From Massilia sp. (GTDB lineage: Bacteria; Pseudomonadota; Gammaproteobacteria; Burkholderiales; Burkholderiaceae_D): DNA of 8,193 nucleotides. The stretch covers positions 361 through 8,553 of the forward strand of contig DNCF01000469.1 in assembly GCA_003484545.1 (NCBI GenBank), in the 5' to 3' direction. Position 1 is the stretch's first letter. The number at the start of each line of letters is the position of its first letter. The notes under the pieces are model-generated. The model did no database searches and was not told the DNA's origin. It saw only the letters and a list, made by a program, of their open reading frames with translations. The translations under genes and the position numbers were made by a program. Positions 6,153 through 8,193 of the stretch are shown here, piece by piece.

Positions 6153-6902
6153 ATGTCCGTTACTATGCGCGAAATGCTGGAAGCCGGTATCCACTTCGGC
6201 CACCAGACCCGTTTCTGGAACCCGAAAATGGCACCGTTCATCTTCGGTCATCGCAACAAGATCCACATCATCAACCTGGAAAAAACCATGGCGATGTACC
6301 AGGATGCGATGAAGACCATCAAGCAGATCTCGGCCAACCGCGGCACCATCCTGATGGTCGGCACCAAGCGCCAGGCCCGCGACATCATCGCCGCCGAAGC
6401 GCAGCGCGCAGGCGTGCCTTACGTCGACCAGCGCTGGCTGGGCGGCATGCTGACCAACTTCAAGACCATCAAGACCTCGATCAAGCGCCTGAAGGACATG
6501 GAAGCGCAAGTCGAATCGGGTGAAGTCGAGAAGCTGTCGAAGAAAGAAGCGCTGATGTTCTCGCGCGAAATGGAAAAGCTGCAGAAGTCGATCGGCGGCA
6601 TCAAGGACCTGGGCGGCATCCCTGACGCGATCTTCGTCGTCGACGTCGGCTACCACAAGGGCGCCATCACCGAAGCCGGCAAGCTGGGCATCCCGGTCAT
6701 CGGCGTGGTCGACACCAACCACTCGCCGGAAGGCGTCACCCACGTGATCCCGGGTAACGACGACTCGTCGAAAGCGATCACCCTGTACGCACGCGGCGTC
6801 GCCGATGCGATCCTGGAAGGCCGCGCCAACGCCACCAACGAAGTCGTTGAGATGGTCAAGGCCGGCGGCGACGACTTCGTCGAAGTCTCCGAGCAGGCGT
6901 AA
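6153..6902 (+). CDS. rpsB: 30S ribosomal protein S2
   Basis: A 249-residue protein of the small subunit (E. coli 241), bound on the back of the 30S near the head-body junction and needed for S1 attachment. The N-terminus MSVTMREMLEAGIHFGHQTR leading to WNPKMAPFIFG is the family signature. Other conserved blocks are HIINLEKT, ILMVGTKRQARDII (about 66-79), PYVDQRWLGGMLTNFKTI, the coiled-coil arm around 105-155 (charged, SKKEALMFSREMEKLQKS), PDAIFVVDV, EAGKLGIPVIGVVDTNHSPEGV and IPGNDDSSKAI. The start is fixed by GGAG six bases before the ATG and by the family N-terminus. It is the first gene of rpsB-tsf. Codons use AAG, CTG and GAA heavily, as expected for a highly expressed gene in a GC-rich genome. 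Confidence 0.99.
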   Translation: MSVTMREMLEAGIHFGHQTRFWNPKMAPFIFGHRNKIHIINLEKTMAMYQDAMKTIKQISANRGTILMVGTKRQARDIIAAEAQRAGVPYVDQRWLGGMLTNFKTIKTSIKRLKDMEAQVESGEVEKLSKKEALMFSREMEKLQKSIGGIKDLGGIPDAIFVVDVGYHKGAITEAGKLGIPVIGVVDTNHSPEGVTHVIPGNDDSSKAITLYARGVADAILEGRANATNEVVEMVKAGGDDFVEVSEQA

Positions 6903-6907
6903 TTTCC

Positions 6908-6928
6908 AGGCGGGCTTCATGCCCGCCT
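6908..6928 (+). other. Hairpin directly after rpsB
   Basis: AGGCGGGC-TTCAT-GCCCGCCT is a perfect 8-bp, GC-rich stem with a 5-nt loop, beginning 5 bases after the rpsB stop. No T-run follows, so it is not a terminator on its own. It could protect the 3' end of the rpsB message after processing or termination at the next hairpin. Confidence 0.6.
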
Positions 6929-6937
6929 CACAGCTCC

Positions 6938-6972
6938 AAAAGGGGTGCCGGTGTTCTGAGCACCCTTTTTTT
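6938..6972 (+). terminator. rpsB-tsf intergenic terminator or attenuator
   Basis: GGGTGC (6943-6948) and GCACCC (6960-6965) form a stem with an 11-nt loop. A-run bases before it can pair with the start of the seven T's at 6966-6972. This is a textbook rho-independent terminator lying between two genes that are usually cotranscribed. Partial read-through would set the S2:EF-Ts ratio, as described for the E. coli rpsB-tsf operon. No convincing separate tsf promoter is seen in 6973-7037. Confidence 0.85.
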
Positions 6973-7049
6973 CAAGCAAAAGAATACCCCGGGCGGACGC
7001 CGCGATCCCTGGCGGCCGCATCTTAGGAATCACATTTAGGAGAATACAC

Positions 7050-7958
7050 ATGGCAGCGATTACTGCAGCGATGGTCGGCGAACTGCGCGCGAAAACCGAC
7101 GCACCAATGATGGAATGCAAGAAGGCACTGACCGAAGCCGATGGCGACATGGCACGTGCCGAAGAGATCCTGCGCGTCAAGCTGGGCGGCAAGGCATCGA
7201 AGGCATCGTCGCGCATCACCGCCGAAGGCGTGGTGGCAACCTACATCGCCGGCAACGTCGGCGCGCTGGTCGAAATCAACAGCGAAACCGACTTCGTCGC
7301 CAAGAACGAAGAGTTCCTGGCCATGGCCAACCTGGCAGCCAAGCTGGTCGCCGAGCACAACCCGGCTGACGTCGCCGCCCTGGCAGCCCTGCCGGCCGAC
7401 GGCAAGACCTTCGATGACGTGCGTACGGCACTGATCGGCAAAATCGGTGAAAATATGACCGTGCGCCGCTTCCAGCGTTTCGAAACCACCGGCAAGCTGG
7501 CTTCCTACCTGCACGGCACCCGTATCGGCGTCATGGTCGAGTACGACGGCGCGGACGAGCAGGTCGGCAAGGACGTGGCAATGCACATCGCCGCGATGAA
7601 GCCGGTCGCCCTGTCGGCTGAGCAAGTTCCTGCTGAGCTGATCGAGAAAGAGCGCTCGGTCGCCGAACTGAAGGCCAAGGAAGACGCCGAAAAGGCCGCC
7701 GCCGAAGGCAAGCCGGCCCAGTCGCCGGAAATCCTGGCCAAGCGCCTGGAAGGCTCGGTTCAGAAGTACCTGAAGGAAGTGTCGCTGCTGAACCAGGCGT
7801 TCGTGAAGAACGACAAGCAGTCGATCGAGCAGATGCTGAAGGCCACCAACACCACCGTGAAGGCATTCACGATGTACGTCGTGGGCGAGGGCATCGAGAA
7901 GAAGGTCGACGACTTCGCAGCGGAAGTCGCGGCCCAGATGGCTGCCAACAAGCAGTAA
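7050..7958 (+). CDS. tsf: Translation elongation factor Ts
   Basis: A 302-residue guanine-nucleotide exchange factor that releases GDP from EF-Tu in the cytoplasm. The N-terminal UBA-like domain covers residues 1-55 (ITAAMVGELRAKTDAPMMEC, KKALTEADGDMARAEEIL). The EF-Tu-contacting motif TDFVAKN is at 80-86, with the D81-F82 pair that displaces the EF-Tu magnesium. Next come IGENMTVRRF, then HGTRIGVMVEYDGADE and DVAMHIAAMKP in the core. The C-terminal VSLLNQAFVK and VGEGIEKKVDDFAAEVAAQM end the family pattern. It is somewhat longer than the E. coli protein (283). Part of the difference is a charged Ala/Lys/Glu segment around 208-232 (ELKAKEDAEKAAAEGKPAQ) in the region between core and C-terminal module. 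AGGAG seven bases upstream fixes the start. Confidence 0.99.
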   Translation: MAAITAAMVGELRAKTDAPMMECKKALTEADGDMARAEEILRVKLGGKASKASSRITAEGVVATYIAGNVGALVEINSETDFVAKNEEFLAMANLAAKLVAEHNPADVAALAALPADGKTFDDVRTALIGKIGENMTVRRFQRFETTGKLASYLHGTRIGVMVEYDGADEQVGKDVAMHIAAMKPVALSAEQVPAELIEKERSVAELKAKEDAEKAAAEGKPAQSPEILAKRLEGSVQKYLKEVSLLNQAFVKNDKQSIEQMLKATNTTVKAFTMYVVGEGIEKKVDDFAAEVAAQMAANKQ

Positions 7959-7962
7959 TACG

Positions 7963-7989
7963 AAAGCGGGCCGCAAGGCCCGTTTTTTT
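7963..7989 (+). terminator. tsf rho-independent terminator
   Basis: CGGGCC-GCAA-GGCCCG (7967-7982) is a 6-bp GC stem with a GNRA tetraloop, extended by a G·U pair and A-T pairs, followed by seven T's (7983-7989). It starts 4 bases after the tsf stop codon and should end the rpsB-tsf transcript efficiently. Confidence 0.93.
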
Positions 7990-8017
7990 AACCGTTCGAT
8001 TCATATCGGACGGTTTT
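7990..8017 (+). terminator. Second tandem terminator hairpin
   Basis: AACCGT-T-CGAT / ATCG-G-ACGGTT forms an 11-bp stem (one T·G wobble) around a TCAT tetraloop, followed by TTTT ending at 8017. It starts right after the T-run of the first terminator. It is weaker (mixed stem, short T-run) and probably a back-up stop. Confidence 0.6.
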
Positions 8018-8018
8018 C

Positions 8019-8193
8019 GTAGGGTGGACACCTGTGTCCACGTGGTGATACCTGGCAGGGCGGTCATCCGGCACGCGATCGGAGCCGCGAATTGGCGGCA
8101 GCGCCGCCCATCGTGCGTGTCCCGCCTGGCGCCCGCACCCGGCGAGCGCCCGCGCTGCGGCTTTCGTGTGTCCGACAGCGTGGACACAGGTGT
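8019..8193. repeat. Inverted-repeat-bounded non-coding element (right end cut by window)
   Basis: The left end is GTAGG followed by the dyad GTGGACAC-CT-GTGTCCAC (8024-8041, perfect 8-bp arms). The right end has the same dyad in opposite orientation, GTGGACAC-AG-GTGT, reaching the last base. Bases 8179-8193 are the exact reverse complement of 8028-8042 (15 of 15). Within the right end TGTGTCC (8167-8173) can also pair with GGACACA (8182-8188). The GC-rich interior holds a further hairpin GGCGGC-AGC-GCCGCC (8094-8108). No plausible protein is encoded. It has the shape of a dispersed palindromic repeat (REP/REPIN- or MITE-like). I recall similar GTAGGGTGG-CAC palindromes between genes of Oxalobacteraceae, but that is memory, not a search. 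Confidence 0.65.

Noticed and set aside
6135..6920. Antisense frame spanning the whole of rpsB, and a similar one spanning tsf (7023-7976)
   Set aside because: Both are full-length shadows produced by the strong codon bias of these highly expressed genes. There is no ribosome-binding site and no recognisable product.
7867..8187. Minus-strand frame of 106 codons across the tsf end and the right-edge repeat
   Set aside because: It overlaps the antisense of tsf, two terminators and the inverted repeats, is arginine-rich and has no conserved pattern.

Overview
The window looks like a conserved housekeeping stretch of a high-GC betaproteobacterial chromosome. The order rluF-like / glnD / map on the minus strand, back to back with rpsB / tsf on the plus strand, and the protein sequences themselves fit Burkholderiales, most likely Oxalobacteraceae (Massilia, Duganella and relatives). 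That taxonomic call is inference from gene order, codon bias and sequence feel; no search was run.

Left part (1-1591, minus strand): the N-terminal third or so of a membrane-anchored sensor protein runs off the left edge. Immediately upstream, in the same operon, is a secreted PhnD-like periplasmic binding protein. The pair looks like a dedicated binding-protein/sensor module rather than an ABC transporter, because no permease or ATPase is visible. An extended -10 promoter and a small dyad lie in front of it. The roughly 310-bp spacer to the next gene holds no convincing gene.

Middle part (1592-5778, minus strand): a probable three-gene operon, map (methionine aminopeptidase), glnD (PII uridylyltransferase / uridylyl-removing enzyme) and an RsuA/RluF-type rRNA pseudouridine synthase. 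map and glnD are separated by 10 bp, and the glnD Shine-Dalgarno overlaps the map stop codon. glnD and the pseudouridine synthase are 25 bp apart. Neither map nor the pseudouridine synthase has a visible Shine-Dalgarno.

Divergent control region (5779-6152): a map promoter with a perfect TATAAT box, a map leader with three copies of a GTAACAG-like element, and a strong rpsB promoter (TTGAAA, 17 bp, TAGAAT). The rpsB promoter is followed by a leader of about 127 nt whose 5' end can fold, as expected if S2 controls its own synthesis.

Right part (6153-8193, plus strand): rpsB (ribosomal protein S2) and tsf (elongation factor Ts), separated by a rho-independent terminator or attenuator. tsf is followed by two tandem terminators. 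Starting about 8019 there is a GC-rich element bounded by inverted copies of a GTGGACAC/GTGTCCAC dyad, the right copy being cut by the window edge. It sits where pyrH would be expected in this gene neighbourhood and looks like a non-coding dispersed repeat (REP/MITE-like).

No defence system, prophage, CRISPR array or insertion-sequence transposase is visible. The items most worth following up are the inverted-repeat element at the right edge, the binding-protein/sensor pair at the left edge, and the regulatory sequences between map and rpsB.
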